The notes under the pieces: model-generated
Database searches by the model: none
The model's input: the letters and a program-made list of their open reading frames with translations, nothing else
What the model was told of the DNA's origin: nothing
Position numbers and translations under genes: made by a program
NCBI GenBank assembly: GCA_934511365.1
Contig: CAKSWC010000023.1
Coordinates: 1 to 23,552 of the forward strand
Origin: an uncultured Eubacteriales bacterium
Lineage (GTDB): Bacteria > Bacillota > Clostridia > Oscillospirales > Acutalibacteraceae
Reading direction: 5' to 3'
Length of the DNA: 23,552 bases
In this document: one piece after another, positions 1 through 6,984 of the stretch
How the letters are laid out: each line of letters begins with the position of its first letter
Position numbering within the stretch: position 1 is the first letter of the stretch

Positions 1-94
1 CCCCACACGGGGAGCGTGGATTGAAATTGACCGCTGCCGCGCTGTTGCGAAAGGAGTAAACGTCGCTCCCCACACGGGGAGAATGGATTAAAAC
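1..94 (+). CRISPR. Distal end of a CRISPR array, type I-C-like repeat
   Basis: A partial repeat (1-27, cut by the window edge) is followed by one complete 34-base spacer (28-61) and a second 33-base repeat (62-94). The repeat starts GTCGCTCCCC, has the inverted arms CTCCCC/GGGGAG around ACAC, and ends GTGGATTGAAAT. This resembles type I-C repeats, whose 3' end is typically ATTGAAAT. The second repeat differs at about four positions in its last 13 bases (AATGGATTAAAAC), as expected for the degenerate terminal repeat at the trailer end. The leader and any cas genes should therefore lie to the left, outside the window. The type assignment rests on repeat sequence only. Confidence 0.85.
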
Positions 95-98
95 CACC

Positions 99-350
99 GA
101 AAACTGCGGTATTAAGCCGTTTGAAAAGTGTTCCGGTACTTTCCGAAACCGATTCTCAGGTATCATTAAGTCTTTTGATACCTATATTACCAACGGTTTC
201 ACCGAGGGCTGCAACAACAAAATTAAGGTGCTTAAACGTAATGCTTAGGGTTACCAAAACTTCAATCGTTTCAGAAACCGTATCTTACATATGTTTTTTT
301 ACAAATACATCGCTTTTTACAGCAATCCTTTTTTCTACCCCAACTATTGA
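99..350 (+). pseudogene. 3' remnant of an ISL3-family transposase
   Basis: One frame beginning right after the CRISPR repeat reads as the C-terminal part of an ISL3-type transposase. It includes the hallmark TNGFTEGCNNKIKVLKRNA followed by GYQNFNRFRNRILHMFF. Between these blocks, where the family has a Tyr (NAYG), there is an in-frame TAG at 246-248. A TGA follows at 348-350. Near the end, the next frame reads TPTIDREPKK, which also looks like the usual end of such transposases, so a frameshift is likely too. About 300 upstream codons are missing and there is no start codon. The gene is dead. The family call comes from the EGxNNKIKxxKR motif and is fairly secure; the exact IS is unknown. Confidence 0.8.
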
Positions 351-370
351 CAGAGAGCCCAAAAAGATAA

Positions 371-416
371 GCTGTCGCAAATCATGAATTCGATTTGCGA
401 CAGCTGCTTGTTTTTT
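371..416. terminator. Bidirectional hairpin terminator
   Basis: A perfect 13-bp stem, GCTGTCGCAAATC (371-383) with GATTTGCGACAGC (392-404), has an 8-base loop. A T-rich tract follows on the plus strand (TGCTTGTTTTTT). The A-rich 361-370 gives a T-rich tract on the minus strand. It ends the minus-strand SPFH gene and insulates it from the CRISPR/IS side. Confidence 0.8.
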
Positions 417-423
417 CAAAGAT

Positions 424-1350
424 TTATTCTTTAACCAGTTCCTTTATTCCGGTTGCAAGTCCTGCAACGGACTGAATTTCCGAAGGAATGATAATCTTCG
501 TGGCCTGGCCATCGGCAACTTTCTGGAGTGTTTCAAGCGAGCGCAGGGCAATAACACCCTGACCCGGAGCAGCCTCATTGATGAGGGCAATACCCTGAGC
601 CTCGGCCTTTTGAATGGCAATGATGGCCTGAGCTTCACCCTCGGCCTCGCGGATTTTTCTTTCGCGCACTGCGTCGGCCTGAAGAATTGCAGCTTCTTTG
701 TCAGCTTGCGCAGCAAGGATTTTTGCTTCCTTTTGTCCCTGTGCAACAAGAATTTTGCTTTCCTTGTCGCCCTCTGCGCGCAAAATTGCCTCACGGCGTT
801 CGCGCTCTGCTTTCATCTGCTTCTCCATCGCGTCTTGAATTTCACGCGGCGGAAGAATGTTTTTAAGCTCAACGCGGTTGACCTTGATTCCCCAAGGATC
901 GGTGGCCTCGTCAAGAATGCCGCGGATTTTTGCATTGATGGTATCGCGCGACGTGAGCGTGTGGTCAAGCTCAAGCTCACCGATGATGTTTCTCAGCGTT
1001 GTTGCGGTGAGGTTTTCGATTGCGGAAAGGGGATGCTCAACGCCGTAAGTATAAAGCTTTGGATCGGTAATTTGATAGAAAACAACAGTGTCAATCTGCA
1101 TTGTTACGTTGTCCTTGGTGATAACAGGCTGCGGTTTAAAGTCAACAACCTGCTCCTTGAGGGAAACAGCCTTTGCAACACGCTCAAAAACGGGAATCTT
1201 AACGTGCAGACCGGTCTGCCATGTTGTGCTGAATGCACCGAGTCTTTCAATTACATATGCTTTTGATTGGGGAACAATCTTGATGTTGAGCGCAAGAATA
1301 ACAACCGCAAGAAGAATGATTGCAATGATTACATAAATTAAACCTTCCAT
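424..1350 (-). CDS. SPFH/Band 7 (stomatin-like) membrane protein
   Basis: This 308-residue protein has an N-terminal membrane segment (about residues 4-23). An SPFH/Band 7 domain follows (about 24-190, with VPQSKAYVIERLG and LPPREIQDAMEKQMKAERERR). A long Ala/Glu-rich coiled coil comes next (about 170-255) and then a short C-terminal tail. The layout and length match the QmcA/stomatin subfamily, which forms oligomeric scaffolds in membrane microdomains and is often linked to membrane protein quality control. The start at 1350 is supported by GGAGGT upstream. The gene lies 41 bases downstream of an NfeD-family gene on the same strand. NfeD-SPFH pairing is a well-known conserved operon, and the two products are thought to act together. 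It ends at the hairpin at 371-416. The precise client or role cannot be read from sequence. Confidence 0.93.
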   Translation of the reverse strand: MEGLIYVIIAIILLAVVILALNIKIVPQSKAYVIERLGAFSTTWQTGLHVKIPVFERVAKAVSLKEQVVDFKPQPVITKDNVTMQIDTVVFYQITDPKLYTYGVEHPLSAIENLTATTLRNIIGELELDHTLTSRDTINAKIRGILDEATDPWGIKVNRVELKNILPPREIQDAMEKQMKAERERREAILRAEGDKESKILVAQGQKEAKILAAQADKEAAILQADAVRERKIREAEGEAQAIIAIQKAEAQGIALINEAAPGQGVIALRSLETLQKVADGQATKIIIPSEIQSVAGLATGIKELVKE

Positions 1351-1391
1351 AGTAAGTACCTCCGTTTTCCAATTTGAATAATTTTTCCGGC

Positions 1392-1826
1392 TTATTCGGT
1401 AGTGACAATAAGCTTAACGCCTTCAATGGCCTTGACCGTGACAACCGCGCCTTCGGGAATTACAATACCGTCATCGGCGCTTCTTGCCGTCCAGACAATG
1501 CCGCAGATTTTCGCCTGACCGGTGGCAAGAGTGTTGTTGATTTCTTCGGTAACAACGGCTTGCTTGCCGATGCAGACATCGGCGTTGGTCGGTTGCGTTT
1601 TTGTTTTTGTGAATTTTTTCAGATATGGGCGTGCAATCACAAGTGTAAGAATTGAAAGAGCAACAAAAACAATGAGCTGAATAAGCGGTGAAGCGTGAAC
1701 AACATTTGCAATTATTGCTCCGAGCGAACCGACGGCAAACCAGATTGTTACAACCTGAAGCGTCAGTGCTTCAATCACAGCAAAAACTATTGTGAGTGCA
1801 ATCCACATGATCAGTAAATTATCCAT
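1392..1826 (-). CDS. NfeD-family membrane protein
   Basis: This 144-residue protein has two or three hydrophobic segments in the first ~65 residues. A polar linker follows (KKFTKTKTQPTNADVCIGK), then a C-terminal beta-rich domain (about 82-142) fitting the NfeD OB-fold (GKQAVVTEEI, GQAKICGIVWTARSADDG, GAVVTVKAIEGVKLIV). It is the short NfeD form, without the ClpP-like protease domain. The start is fixed by AGGAGG seven bases upstream of ATG. It is first in a two-gene operon with the SPFH protein, and the OB domain is believed to interact with that partner. The function is inferred from family and context. Confidence 0.9.
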   Translation of the reverse strand: MDNLLIMWIALTIVFAVIEALTLQVVTIWFAVGSLGAIIANVVHASPLIQLIVFVALSILTLVIARPYLKKFTKTKTQPTNADVCIGKQAVVTEEINNTLATGQAKICGIVWTARSADDGIVIPEGAVVTVKAIEGVKLIVTTE

Positions 1827-1847
1827 TTCTTTGCCTCCTTTCGCCTC

Positions 1848-1876
1848 ATTATATCATTGTTTTAATATAATTACAA
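1848..1876 (-). promoter_or_regulatory. Predicted sigma-A promoter of the NfeD-SPFH operon
   Basis: On the minus strand, TTGTAA (1871-1876) and TATAAT (1848-1853) are separated by 17 bases, placing transcription start just ahead of the AGGAGG site. The -35 box overlaps the stop codon of the upstream gene. The NfeD-SPFH pair can thus be transcribed separately from the DUF421 pair, although no terminator separates them. Confidence 0.7.
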
Positions 1877-2251
1877 TATGTTTCCAATACTTATTCTTTG
1901 CTCCTCAACAATGTCCTCAAGAACGGCAATATTCTTTTGAATTTCTTCAAAAGCAGGTTCACTGTTGCCGTTTTTAAATATTTCCGACAGCGATGGGAGC
2001 GAGGAATCGAGTGTGTCGAGCGTTGTGTGGTCAAGAAAAATATTGAAAACAAGGCGCTGTTTTTTCCATTTTTCTCCGGTACTTTCGAGCGCACGAAGCG
2101 CCGCGCTTTCGTTTTCATTTTCAATATAGGCGGCCGCGTTTTCCAGCGTGTTTTTCAGTTCAAGGCAGCTTTTTTTAAGACTGAAAAATCCGAAAACCGC
2201 ACTTGAAAAGCAAAACGCCAGCAGCATAAGGGCAAGAAACAGTCGCTTCAT
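1871..2251 (-). CDS. DUF4363 family protein
   Basis: This 126-residue protein has an N-terminal hydrophobic segment (about residues 4-23), probably an uncleaved anchor or signal peptide. The rest is a predominantly helical, charged domain expected outside the membrane. The size, KKSCxELKNTLENAAAYIE pattern and position directly after a DUF421 gene match DUF4363. Its ATG overlaps the upstream gene's TGA (ATGA overlap at 2248-2251), which suggests translational coupling and joint action with that membrane protein. No biochemical function is established for the family. Confidence 0.8.
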   Translation of the reverse strand: MKRLFLALMLLAFCFSSAVFGFFSLKKSCLELKNTLENAAAYIENENESAALRALESTGEKWKKQRLVFNIFLDHTTLDTLDSSLPSLSEIFKNGNSEPAFEEIQKNIAVLEDIVEEQRISIGNIL

Positions 2252-2895
2252 TTTCTACTCTCCTTCTTGAGAATAATGTTTGCCTTCCCGTCTTTTGAAT
2301 ATGTCATAAGCAGGACGTCTTTCGGTTCAATACCCTTGTTTTTGAGCCGGAGCAAAAGCTTTTCCTTAGTTAGACCACAGACTGAAAATTCGCGCTCAAT
2401 AATTTTCCCGTCGCTGATAACAAGGCAGGGAAGCTCCAAAGGTTCGTTTTCATTGTCTTTCAAAAGTACGCTCAGCGAGCCGTTGGTTTCAACATAGGCA
2501 AAGCTGACGCTGTCAATATCAAAAACATCCTTTAGCCGGAGGGCTTCAACAACGTCGTCAACGCTGTATCGTATTTTTTTCATTTCCTCTTGGTCAATTT
2601 CACCGTCTTTGACTATCATAACGGAATGACCCTGCAAAAGCGTTCTGAACGGACGGAATTTCAGCGCAAGACATGAAGTGATAATTTCAAGCGCAATAAG
2701 AAGAAAAATTGCCGCAACGGACTGCAAAAGGGGAGTATCGCTGTTTTGCAGCGGCATTGAAGCGATATCCGAAAGAAGAATTGTGATAACAAGCTCAGCC
2801 GGCTGAAGTTCACCAATCTGCCTTTTTCCCATAAGACGAACGCTGACTATTACAATAATATATATGATAATTCCGCGGATAAGAATCGGAAGCAT
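2248..2895 (-). CDS. DUF421 (YetF-like) membrane protein
   Basis: This 215-residue protein has three predicted transmembrane helices in the first ~80 residues. They carry the family signature RLMGKRQIGELQPAELVIT between helices 1 and 2. A soluble two-part domain follows (about 90-215) containing VKDGEID and DDVVEALRLKDVFDIDSVSFAYVETNG. This is the YetF/YdfR/YrbG type common in spore-forming Firmicutes; some members have been linked to sporulation or germination, but the mechanism is unclear. GAGGTG lies upstream of the ATG. It is coupled to the following DUF4363 gene by a 4-base overlap. The gene is divergent from the dehydrogenase at 3084. Confidence 0.9.
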   Translation of the reverse strand: MLPILIRGIIIYIIVIVSVRLMGKRQIGELQPAELVITILLSDIASMPLQNSDTPLLQSVAAIFLLIALEIITSCLALKFRPFRTLLQGHSVMIVKDGEIDQEEMKKIRYSVDDVVEALRLKDVFDIDSVSFAYVETNGSLSVLLKDNENEPLELPCLVISDGKIIEREFSVCGLTKEKLLLRLKNKGIEPKDVLLMTYSKDGKANIILKKESRK

Positions 2896-3023
2896 AGAGT
2901 TTCACCTCAGAATAAGTTTTTCCAAATTATTAAACATTATCCTCGGTTGCGCGGGCAGTTGTTCAGTGGTAACTTTATATCAAAAATTGCATCCATATTC
3001 AGAAAATTTGTATATTTATTCTG

Positions 3024-3052
3024 TTGATTGCCGAGCCGTATGGTAGTATAAT
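3024..3052 (+). promoter_or_regulatory. Predicted promoter of the ketopantoate-reductase-like gene
   Basis: TTGATT (3024-3029), a 17-base spacer and TATAAT (3047-3052). The initiation codon available at 3024 lies inside this promoter, which supports the downstream ATG at 3084 as the real start. Confidence 0.75.
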
Positions 3053-3083
3053 TCAATGGTTATTTGGGAAAGAGGTAAGACTT

Positions 3084-4007
3084 ATGGCTATTGGAACAGT
3101 CAGCATAATAGGACTCGGAGCGGAGGGCAGCGTTGCTTATTACGCCGCGCGCAAAACGCTTGACTCGGAGCATGTGCGCGTTATTGCAAAAGGAGAACGC
3201 GCCGAGCGGCTCAAAAAAGAGGGCATAATCATCAACAAAAAAACCTATGAGCTTAATGTTGTTTCTCCGGGCGAGGGTGAAGCAAGGCCGGATCTTCTCA
3301 TTGTTGCGGTCAAGGGCTATAACCTCCCCGATATCCTTGACGACATTGAAAAAGAGCTTGGTGAAAAAACCGTTATTATGAGCATGATAAACGGCCTTTC
3401 AAGCGAGGAAACGCTTGCGCGCAGATTCGGCCCGGAGCGCGTTATCTACAGTATGAGCAAAATCAATTCAAAAAAATGCGCTAACCGTGTTGACTTCAAA
3501 CCGTTCGGCCAGGTCGCCGTTGGAGAAAAGGACGGCAGTGTGTCGCAAAGAGCAAAGGATATTTATGCACTGTTTGGCTCGTGCCTTCCGGCGCAGCTTA
3601 GCACGGATATTTATCTTGACATCTGGCGCAAGTATATGATGAATTCGGCCTGCAACACGGTTGAGGCAATTTTTCACGGACAGCACTGCTGGTTTCAGAA
3701 GATACCGGAAGCGTGTGATGCAATGCGCTGCGTGATGTGTGAAATTAAAACGCTTGCAAACAAAATGGGTATCGGCATTAAGGAAAGCGATATTGACGAT
3801 GTGATAGAAACTTTTGAAAACTATGCGCCGGACGGAATGTGCAGCATGGTTCAGGATGTGCTCAACAAAAAGCCGACCGAAATTGATATGTTCATGGGTG
3901 AGGCAATGAGGATGGGTGAGCAATACGGTGTTTCGCTGCCGGTTTGCCGCTTTGTTTATGATATTATAAAATCCTTTGACAAGGTCAACGCCGGAGTTCT
4001 CGACTGA
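3084..4007 (+). CDS. Ketopantoate reductase family dehydrogenase (PanE/ApbA-like)
   Basis: This 307-residue protein has an N-terminal Rossmann fold with GLGAEG (residues 10-15), in place of the common GxGxxG. VKGYN (77-81) matches the family's VKxxx segment. The C-terminal helical domain has the expected catalytic block WRKYMMNSACN, with Lys183 and Asn187 in the positions of the PanE catalytic Lys and substrate Asn. PanE reduces ketopantoate to pantoate with NADPH for pantothenate and CoA synthesis. Many paralogues of unknown 2-oxoacid specificity exist, and no other pan genes are nearby, so the substrate is open. The start at 3084 is chosen for AGAGG seven bases upstream and because the promoter precedes it. 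It stands alone between a promoter and a terminator. Confidence 0.85.
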   Translation: MAIGTVSIIGLGAEGSVAYYAARKTLDSEHVRVIAKGERAERLKKEGIIINKKTYELNVVSPGEGEARPDLLIVAVKGYNLPDILDDIEKELGEKTVIMSMINGLSSEETLARRFGPERVIYSMSKINSKKCANRVDFKPFGQVAVGEKDGSVSQRAKDIYALFGSCLPAQLSTDIYLDIWRKYMMNSACNTVEAIFHGQHCWFQKIPEACDAMRCVMCEIKTLANKMGIGIKESDIDDVIETFENYAPDGMCSMVQDVLNKKPTEIDMFMGEAMRMGEQYGVSLPVCRFVYDIIKSFDKVNAGVLD

Positions 4008-4038
4008 GTAAAAAAATTTTGTTATGTAAAATGTAAAC

Positions 4039-4080
4039 GGCGCTTTTTCGATTTTAAGCGAAAAAGCGCCGGTATTTTAT
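4039..4080 (+). terminator. Rho-independent terminator
   Basis: A 12-bp perfect stem, GGCGCTTTTTCG (4039-4050) with CGAAAAAGCGCC (4059-4070), has an 8-base loop and is followed by GGTATTTTAT. It closes the single-gene unit at 3084-4007. Confidence 0.8.
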
Positions 4081-4089
4081 AAAAACCAC

Positions 4090-4120
4090 TTGACTCTACA
4101 ACTGTTGTAGAGTTTAATAT
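4090..4120 (+). promoter_or_regulatory. MerR-type promoter with palindromic operator
   Basis: The -35 TTGACT (4090-4095) and -10 TAATAT (4115-4120) are 19 bases apart, the overlong spacing typical of promoters that MerR regulators activate by untwisting DNA. A perfect palindrome fills the spacer: arms ACTCTACAAC (4093-4102) and GTTGTAGAGT (4104-4113) around one T. The second gene of the operon encodes a MerR protein, so autoregulated drug-responsive control is very likely. Confidence 0.9.
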
Positions 4121-4176
4121 AGAGGCATGAGCTATGCGGCGAACAAAAATCAGAACCGCTTTGGGAGTGAAAAATA

Positions 4177-5550
4177 ATGGAAAAAAATCTGACAGGCGGA
4201 AGCGTATTCAAAAACATTGTTTATTTTTCTTTGCCGTATCTTTTGTCATACTTTTTGCAGACTCTTTACGGAATGGCAGATTTGTTTATAATTGGTCAAT
4301 TTGAAAAAAGTGTTGCGGAAACAACGGCTGTTTCAATCGGAAGTCATGTTATGCATATGCTGACGGTGATGATAGTCGGTCTTGCAATGGGAACGACCGT
4401 GTGCATCGGACAGGCGGTAGGCTCCGGCAACAAACGCAGGGCCGCGCAGGATATCGGAAACACCGCAACGCTTTTTATGCTGGTTTCGGCCGCACTAACC
4501 GCTTTGCTGCTTTTGCTTGTCAGGCCGATAGTAAGTTTAGTATCCGCACCGCAGGAGGCAGTTTCGGATACTGTAAAATATCTTACAATCTGCTTTATCG
4601 GAATCCCGTTCATTACGGCGTATAACGTCCTCAGTTCGGTTTTCCGCGGTATGGGAGACAGCAAAAGCCCAATGTATTTCATAGCGCTTGCGTGTGCGGC
4701 AAACATCGGCCTTGACTATCTCTTTATCGGTGCATTAAAAATGGGCCCGGCCGGAGCTGCACTCGGAACAACGCTTTCTCAGGCGATAAGCGTTTTAATT
4801 TCGTTTGGAGTGATTGCAAAACGAAAACTGATTAGAATTGAAAAAAACGATTTTAAACCGAAAAAAAGCGTAATGGAAAAGATTTTGAAAATCGGTGTTC
4901 CTGTCGCTCTTCAGGACGGTTTCATTCAAGTTGCGTTTGTTTTTGTAACGATAATTGCAAACCGGCGCGGTCTTACCGATTCGGCAGCGGTCGGAATCGT
5001 TGAAAAAATCATAGGCTTTTTGTTCCTTGTTCCGTCATCGCTGCTTTCAACGGTTTCTGCAATCGGTGCTCAGAACATCGGCGCCGGAAAAAGAGACCGC
5101 GCAAAGCTCACTCTTAAATATTCCTGCATCATATCCATGTGCTACGGCGCAGTGATTGCGCTGTTGGTTCAGTTTTTTGCCGAATCGTTGGTTTCCCTGT
5201 TTGTGAATGACGCCGCCGTTGCCGCCTCCGGCGGTGAATACCTCAGAGGATATGTCTGGGATGCATTCCTTGCCGGAATTCAGTTCAGCTTCAGCGGGTA
5301 TTTTTGCGCGTGCGGAAAATCGCAGCTTTCGTTTTTGCATAACTTTATTTCAATGCTCACTGTGCGCATTCCCGGCGCATATCTCATGTCTAAGCGCTTT
5401 GTGTCAACGCTGCTCCCGATGGGACTCGCCTCGGCCGTCGGATCCCTTCTTTCGAGCATAATCTGCGTGATTGCGTTCTGTGTTCTTGAACGCCGCGCGG
5501 CGGACGAAAAGGAGGAAACGGACTATGGCAAAGCTATTCAGAATCGGTGA
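4177..5550 (+). CDS. MATE family multidrug/cation efflux transporter
   Basis: This 457-residue protein has about 12 transmembrane helices in two related halves. It has family features such as SLPYLLSYFLQTLYGMADLFIIGQ near the N-terminus (read in segments), PFITAYNVLSSVFRGMGDSKSP, and GPAGAALGTTLSQAIS. MATE proteins export cationic or aromatic compounds using Na+ or H+ gradients. This one resembles the DinF/NorM-like clostridial branch. A GGGAG site precedes the ATG. The end overlaps the MerR regulator gene by 26 bases in another frame, so the two are co-transcribed and probably translationally coupled. Expression is expected to be induced by a ligand of that regulator. The drug or substrate is not predictable from sequence. 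Confidence 0.93.
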   Translation: MEKNLTGGSVFKNIVYFSLPYLLSYFLQTLYGMADLFIIGQFEKSVAETTAVSIGSHVMHMLTVMIVGLAMGTTVCIGQAVGSGNKRRAAQDIGNTATLFMLVSAALTALLLLLVRPIVSLVSAPQEAVSDTVKYLTICFIGIPFITAYNVLSSVFRGMGDSKSPMYFIALACAANIGLDYLFIGALKMGPAGAALGTTLSQAISVLISFGVIAKRKLIRIEKNDFKPKKSVMEKILKIGVPVALQDGFIQVAFVFVTIIANRRGLTDSAAVGIVEKIIGFLFLVPSSLLSTVSAIGAQNIGAGKRDRAKLTLKYSCIISMCYGAVIALLVQFFAESLVSLFVNDAAVAASGGEYLRGYVWDAFLAGIQFSFSGYFCACGKSQLSFLHNFISMLTVRIPGAYLMSKRFVSTLLPMGLASAVGSLLSSIICVIAFCVLERRAADEKEETDYGKAIQNR

Positions 5551-6346
5551 TATTGCAGAACTTTTCAATCTCAGTGTCAGCACTCTGCGCCATTACGAAA
5601 AAACAGGACTTGTTGAGCCTGAATATATTGACCCGGAGACCGGGTACCGTTATTACAGCACTCGGCAGTTTGAACCGCTCAACACAATACGTTACCTGAG
5701 AGCGCTTGATATGCCGCTTTCTGAAATTGCTGAGTTTTTGAAAAACCGCGATATTGAAATTATTGAGGAAAAACTTATTAAACAGAAGCAGGCCGTTGTT
5801 GAAAAGCAAAAAAGGCTAAAGCTGATTGAGCGCAAAATTGAAAACAGGCTGCGCAGTATTTCAGACGCGCAAAATTCCGAGTTCAATATTGTCCGGCTCA
5901 GCCGAAGCGACGGTTCACGGCTGGTTCTCATGGATGACTCGCTCAGACTTGAAAATATGTTTGACATGGAAACACCGATAAGGAAGCTTGAGCAGGCTCA
6001 GGCGCAGGGCGTTGTTTTTCTCGGCAAGGTCGGAGTCGGTATTTCAGAAAAACATCTGCGCGAGGAAAAGTATGATGTGTATGACAAGGTTTTTCTTGTT
6101 CTTGACGATGAGGATGATTTTGAGGGTAAGGTCATATCTTTTCCGCCGGCACTCTGTGTCAGCGTCCGCTTTTGCGGAAGCCACAGCGAAGCGCCGGGGC
6201 AGTACAGAAGGCTGAAGGAGTATATTGATAATAACAAGCTTAAAATCAATGGCTTTTCAAGGGAAATAACCTTGATAGATTACGGAATTACAAACGACAC
6301 AAACAAGTTTGTAACGGAAATAAGAATACCGGTTTTGCAGCTGTAG
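5525..6346 (+). CDS. MerR family regulator with GyrI-like effector domain (BmrR-type)
   Basis: This 273-residue protein starts at 5525, with GGAGG eight bases upstream; the frame is open further 5' but only inside the MATE gene. The N-terminal winged helix spans about residues 4-70 (FRIGDIAELFNLSVSTLRHY, then EKTGLVEPEYIDPETGYRYY). A dimerisation coiled coil follows (about 75-120). The C-terminal ~150 residues resemble the GyrI-like/BmrR small-molecule domain (KYDVYDKVFLVLDDED, ITLIDYGITNDTNKFVTEIRIPV). In BmrR-like proteins this domain binds cationic lipophilic drugs and switches the regulator to an activator. The palindrome within the overlong spacer upstream of the operon is its likely site. 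It ends in TAG, so TAG is an ordinary stop in this genome. Confidence 0.92.
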   Translation: MAKLFRIGDIAELFNLSVSTLRHYEKTGLVEPEYIDPETGYRYYSTRQFEPLNTIRYLRALDMPLSEIAEFLKNRDIEIIEEKLIKQKQAVVEKQKRLKLIERKIENRLRSISDAQNSEFNIVRLSRSDGSRLVLMDDSLRLENMFDMETPIRKLEQAQAQGVVFLGKVGVGISEKHLREEKYDVYDKVFLVLDDEDDFEGKVISFPPALCVSVRFCGSHSEAPGQYRRLKEYIDNNKLKINGFSREITLIDYGITNDTNKFVTEIRIPVLQL

Positions 6347-6350
6347 AAAA

Positions 6351-6388
6351 CAAAAAGCCGCGCGTGAACAAACCTGCTCATGCGCGGC
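6351..6388 (-). terminator. Terminator of the small minus-strand gene
   Basis: An 11-bp stem with one G-T pair, GCCGCGCGTGA (6357-6367) with TCATGCGCGGC (6378-6388), is followed on the minus strand by TTTTTGTTTT. On the plus strand the stem is followed by AAAATATGTC, so it serves the minus strand best but lies between convergent genes. Confidence 0.7.
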
Positions 6389-6411
6389 AAAATATGTCTG
6401 ATAACAAAGAT

Positions 6412-6621
6412 TTATTCCGATTTCAAAATGACGGCTTCATCAATATCAAAAGACCAGCCAACGGTATACATATCGCCCTGCTCGTCCTCTTTTCCAACGT
6501 GGTAATATGTTTTTCCATCGCTGCCTTTTGCGCTGTCACCGTATACTTCGAGAGTGACCCCGTTTTCAAGTTTTGCAACATACAGCGGGTGAAAAATTTC
6601 GGCCTCTTTATATAAAGTCAT
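6412..6621 (-). CDS. Small hypothetical protein, 69 residues
   Basis: I do not recognise this protein. The frame is open further 5', but the start at 6621 is chosen because AAGGA lies upstream and the longer frame would run into the operator and -10 box. The product is acidic and beta-rich looking (VAKLENGVTLEVYG, GKTYYHVGKEDEQGDMYTVG), with no signal peptide or membrane segment. The gene has its own strong promoter, an operator at the transcription start and its own terminator. This argues strongly that it is a real, tightly regulated monocistronic gene. It could be a small sensor or binding protein; nothing more specific can be supported. Confidence 0.7.
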   Translation of the reverse strand: MTLYKEAEIFHPLYVAKLENGVTLEVYGDSAKGSDGKTYYHVGKEDEQGDMYTVGWSFDIDEAVILKSE

Positions 6622-6641
6622 AATTACACATCCTTGCATTG

Positions 6642-6686
6642 TGTTAGTAACACTAACATAATACACTTCTTTCTTCGGTTTGTCAA
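6642..6686 (-). promoter_or_regulatory. Promoter with inverted-repeat operator for the 69-residue gene
   Basis: On the minus strand, TTGACA (6681-6686), a 17-base spacer and TATTAT (6658-6663) form a near-consensus promoter. Immediately downstream, overlapping the expected +1, is the inverted repeat TGTTAGT-GTT-ACTAACA (6642-6658; arms of 7 around 3 bases). This geometry fits repression by a dimeric regulator such as a TetR-type protein. No gene for one is adjacent. Confidence 0.75.
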
Positions 6687-6955
6687 ATGAAATTGGAAAA
6701 ATTTTGAAATTTTGTTAAACGCGCTGTCGAATCGGGGCTAATTTATAGCACATTACGCAAAATGGAAGTATAATTGTTTTGTTATTTGACATATAGGACG
6801 GCTTTTTACTCAGTTTATAAAATATAATTGTGTTGAATATTATAACATAAGCATTGGCTTTATAGCGTTTTTTTCGGTCACAAATGTTGCTTTTCGGTTT
6901 TGCCACTCAGACTGGCGGAATATTATATAAGAACATCGGTTTTTAAAATATTCCA
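6687..6955. other. AT-rich intergenic region
   Basis: About 270 bases of AT-rich sequence. The only sizeable open frame (63 codons, minus strand, 6715-6906) has no ribosome binding site and an unconvincing composition. I see no other feature before the promoter at 6956. Confidence 0.5.
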
Positions 6956-6984
6956 TTGCATTTGGCTGAGATTTGTTATATAAT
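6956..6984 (+). promoter_or_regulatory. Predicted promoter of the zinc-ribbon gene
   Basis: TTGCAT (6956-6961), a 17-base spacer and TATAAT (6979-6984). It implies an unusually long 5' leader of about 135 bases before the ATG at 7127. Confidence 0.7.

Noticed and set aside
121..387. 88-codon plus-strand frame after the CRISPR array
   Set aside because: Only its last residues (TPTIDREPKK) look meaningful; the main coding signal is the transposase remnant in another frame.
1..420. Cas genes next to the array
   Set aside because: The sequence right of the array is a transposase remnant and a terminator; any cas genes would be left of the window.
610..1266. 218-codon plus-strand frame opposite the SPFH gene
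   Set aside because: Cys/Phe/Leu-rich shadow of the Ala/Glu coiled-coil codons of a clearly real gene on the other strand.
6715..6906. 63-codon minus-strand frame
   Set aside because: No ribosome binding site or promoter, AT-rich random-looking composition, and no recognisable family.
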